DNA from: Channa striata
Taxonomy: Eukaryota > Chordata > Actinopteri > Anabantiformes > Channidae
Length of the DNA stretch: 64,000 nucleotides
Direction of reading: 5' to 3'
NCBI GenBank assembly: GCA_033026295.1
Contig: CM065189.1
Span: 9,801,203-9,865,202, forward strand
The position numbers and the translations under genes are program-made. The notes beneath the pieces were generated by a model. It had not been told where the DNA came from. It was given only the letters and a program-made list of their open reading frames with translations, and ran no database searches. The first letter of the stretch is position 1. Every line of letters begins with the position of its first letter. Of this stretch, positions 62,229 through 64,000 are shown piece after piece.

Positions 62229-63151
62229 TCATACGTCCCCCTCATACAAGCTGAAGTACTTGCTGGCGTTGGAGAAGCAGAGGTAAGGCGTGCTGCTCCC
62301 CGGGTACACCACGGGCAGGGGCACGGGCAGCACGCACCGTCCCACCAGGCTGCTCTCCTTGTACAAGGCCGGGAGCTGCCCCACCACCACCACCGGCTTC
62401 CCACTCTCGGGGAAGTCACTAACGGGTCCGTCGATTTCTGTGGAAATTTGCCGTTTCAGTTTATTCCTGCGGTTCTGGAACCAAATTTTCACTTGGGTCT
62501 CCGTGAGCTGGAGGGAACTCGCGAGGCAGGCGCGCTCGGCGCTGCTCAGATAGCGTTTCATGTCGAAGGTGGACTCCAGCTGGAAGATCTGTCTCTTGGA
62601 GAAGATGGTGCGGGTTTTCTTCTTCGTTATCAGTTTGCTCTTCTTGGCCGGGCTGCCTCCTTTACGGGACTCCGGGGCCGCTGTGGTGGAGCTGCTGTCG
62701 TCGCAGCTGCTGTCCCCGCTCTCGAAGCGCATCTCCGGCTCCTTGATTGGGCCTTTGCGGCCGATGATGACCGGCTCCGTGATCAGCTCTGTAATAAACC
62801 ACATTTAGTTTAAACCGCTGCGGTTGTGCCGCACAGACCCGAAAAAGCAAAATCATCCGCTCTTAACTGTCGTGCGTAATTGTGAGCATGGCTGACACAA
62901 GGCAATGAATGTACCCAGCCCTTCTTACCGCTTTCGCGGAGCCTGCCGCCCGGGCCCGGCCTCTGCTGGGCTCCGTGCTCCTCGCGGAGACTCTGGAACC
63001 CGTTTTCACACGTCTCCGCGCCAGAGTCATCGTGCAGTCCGGCGGCGTGGCAGCTGTCGCCGCTCCTCCGGCTCGTCTTCAGGTTGAGGATGCTGTCAAT
63101 GGTGAATTTCAAAGAGGCGGCGGGGCGACATGGCGCGTCCACTTTGTTCAT
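62229..63151 (-). CDS. hmx4: H6-family homeobox protein, SOHo/Hmx4 type
   Basis: Minus-strand exons 63151-62929 and 62788-62229, with a 140-base GT-AG intron, join in frame to 260 residues. The N-terminus has an eh1-like Groucho-binding motif, 'FTIDSIL' (16-22). A Ser/Asp-rich stretch (97-110) and a Lys-rich stretch precede the homeodomain at 130-189. The homeodomain has 'FQLESTFDMKRYLSSAER', 'LTETQVKIWFQNRRNK', Gln at position 50 and Asn at 51, diagnostic of HMX/NKX5. Helix 3 ends 'RNKLKRQ' where HMX1-3 have 'RNKWKRQ', and helix 1 begins 'SKRQIFQ'; this suggests the SOHo/hmx4 member rather than hmx1 itself. These factors are nuclear repressors acting in eye, ear, sensory ganglia and branchial arch. 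Position opposite cpz matches HMX1 on human 4p16. The first ATG in frame, 63151, is used; the codon further upstream is TTG. Confidence 0.87.
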
Positions 63152-63450
63152 ATTCTCCAAAGGCGCGCACGTCCCTCTCGTGTTTACTTCCGCGACTCCG
63201 CTCGCCGTTGAATCTGAGCTGGGACAAGAACCTCACCGCTCACCATAGCAGCGGCCGCTGAGCAGACTCTGCTGGGCTGGCGATGCTCTGGCTGCTTCCT
63301 GACGGCACGCACCGGATGGAGCGCGCATTTTCCGCGCTGATTGGTCCAGGCGACCGTCAAGTTTGGGCCAATAACAGCGGCGGGATGGGAGGAGACAAGA
63401 GGGCAGGAGAGGGGCTGCTGTGCCCACCCTCCCCTTCACCCACCCCACAC
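63152..63450 (-). promoter_or_regulatory. GC-rich proximal promoter of hmx gene
   Basis: CpG-rich sequence upstream of the hmx start codon. Two CCAAT boxes lie close together in opposite orientation (minus strand at 63340-63344, plus strand at 63368-63372), about 190-220 bases from the ATG. No TATA box is obvious. The island continues through both hmx exons to about 62250. Confidence 0.55.
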
Positions 63451-64000
63451 CCCAACTTCATGTTCACGTCATGCGTTGGCTGTAAGGAGACCCAGCGTTT
63501 GCAGCTCTGCAGGGGTCCCAGCGCAGAAGTGAAATGGAACATTTTTTTTTCCTTAAACACCGTAGACAAGTGTGTGAGAGTTGTGAGCCCACGCTGCAGG
63601 TGGTTTTACAGCCCTCACTCTCTTTTTGCAGAGTCTGCTAACTTTACCTGTATTGAGAATAAAATCTTCAGTGTTTGCGTCTGATTTAATATGCTGCGAT
63701 CACAGTGTGATGTTTGTTGCATCTCAAATATAGTCAAAGTGGGACGTTTTTTTCTTATTCCAAAGATTGTGTCAATTGGGAAAATTCTTTGGATCGGTGT
63801 TGGTATCTTGTTAATTTTAATTTTAGTAAATTCTTTTTTTAACTTTAATTTTTTTTTTTTTTTGCTGGCTTGTATGTTTTTGCCCATTATCTTGGTTTCT
63901 TTTTTTGTATTGTGCATGAAATTTAGGAAGAGGCAAAATTAATTTTAAAAATCACACGTGGGGTTTTTAATTTGTTTTGTCGTTTTTTTTAAGACTTGTT
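63451..64000. other. Non-coding, nothing recognised
   Basis: Upstream of the hmx promoter. It holds a C-rich stretch to about 63460 and T-rich runs (63541-63551, 63835-63863, 63983-63990). No exon or repeat family recognised. A linked hmx1 gene, if present in this fish, would lie beyond the window. Confidence 0.45.

Noticed and set aside
62136..62813. 225-codon open frame on the plus strand opposite the hmx exon
   Set aside because: It is antisense to the GC-rich homeodomain exon, has no domain of its own, and the minus-strand frame is a clear HMX homeodomain. GC-rich exons often leave such shadow frames.
1..64000. CRISPR arrays, phage or plasmid genes, operons, toxin-antitoxin or other prokaryotic-type systems
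   Set aside because: Nothing of the kind is visible; repeats are microsatellites and eukaryotic transposons, and genes are spliced vertebrate genes.

Overview
This window is nuclear DNA of a bony fish, most likely a spiny-rayed teleost. The evidence is spliced vertebrate genes with GT-AG introns, several families of teleost Tc1-like transposons and LINE fragments, hairpin MITEs, and very many (CA)n/(GT)n microsatellites. I recognise three protein-coding genes: an orphan GPCR of the GPR26/GPR78 family (plus strand, 3 exons, 6714-9263), carboxypeptidase Z (plus strand, 13 exons, 10717-18697), and an H6-family (HMX/SOHo) homeobox gene (minus strand, 2 exons, 63151-62229). The order and orientation GPR78> CPZ> <HMX1 are the same as on human chromosome 4p16.1, so this is a deeply conserved synteny block.

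Layout. 1-6.4 kb: non-coding, with a teleost interspersed repeat that contains telomere-like hexamers, plus several microsatellites. 6.4-9.7 kb: gpr78 with a GC-rich first exon. 10.3-19.4 kb: cpz, packed about 1.45 kb behind gpr78; introns 5 and 11 carry retroelement remnants. The reading frame of exon 4 (Frizzled domain) is broken by one missing base in a short C run, while everything downstream is intact. 19.66-20.06 kb: a promoter-like block with no recognisable gene. 20-62 kb: no convincing coding exon; this holds Tc1 relics (22.5, 29.4 and 38.5 kb), LINE relics (28.6 and 52.9 kb), two related MITEs (20.4 and 54.1 kb), and several stretches of complex unique sequence that could be enhancers. 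62.2-63.4 kb: the hmx gene and its GC-rich promoter. 63.45-64 kb: nothing seen.

How it fits together. The three products are not an operon or pathway: a constitutively active orphan receptor, a secreted Wnt-binding metallocarboxypeptidase, and a sensory-organ/craniofacial homeobox repressor. The 43 kb between cpz and hmx corresponds in position to the mammalian CPZ-HMX1 interval, which is known to hold long-range Hmx1 craniofacial enhancers; the best biological interest here is probably regulatory. I found no phage, CRISPR, toxin or otherwise novel molecular system.
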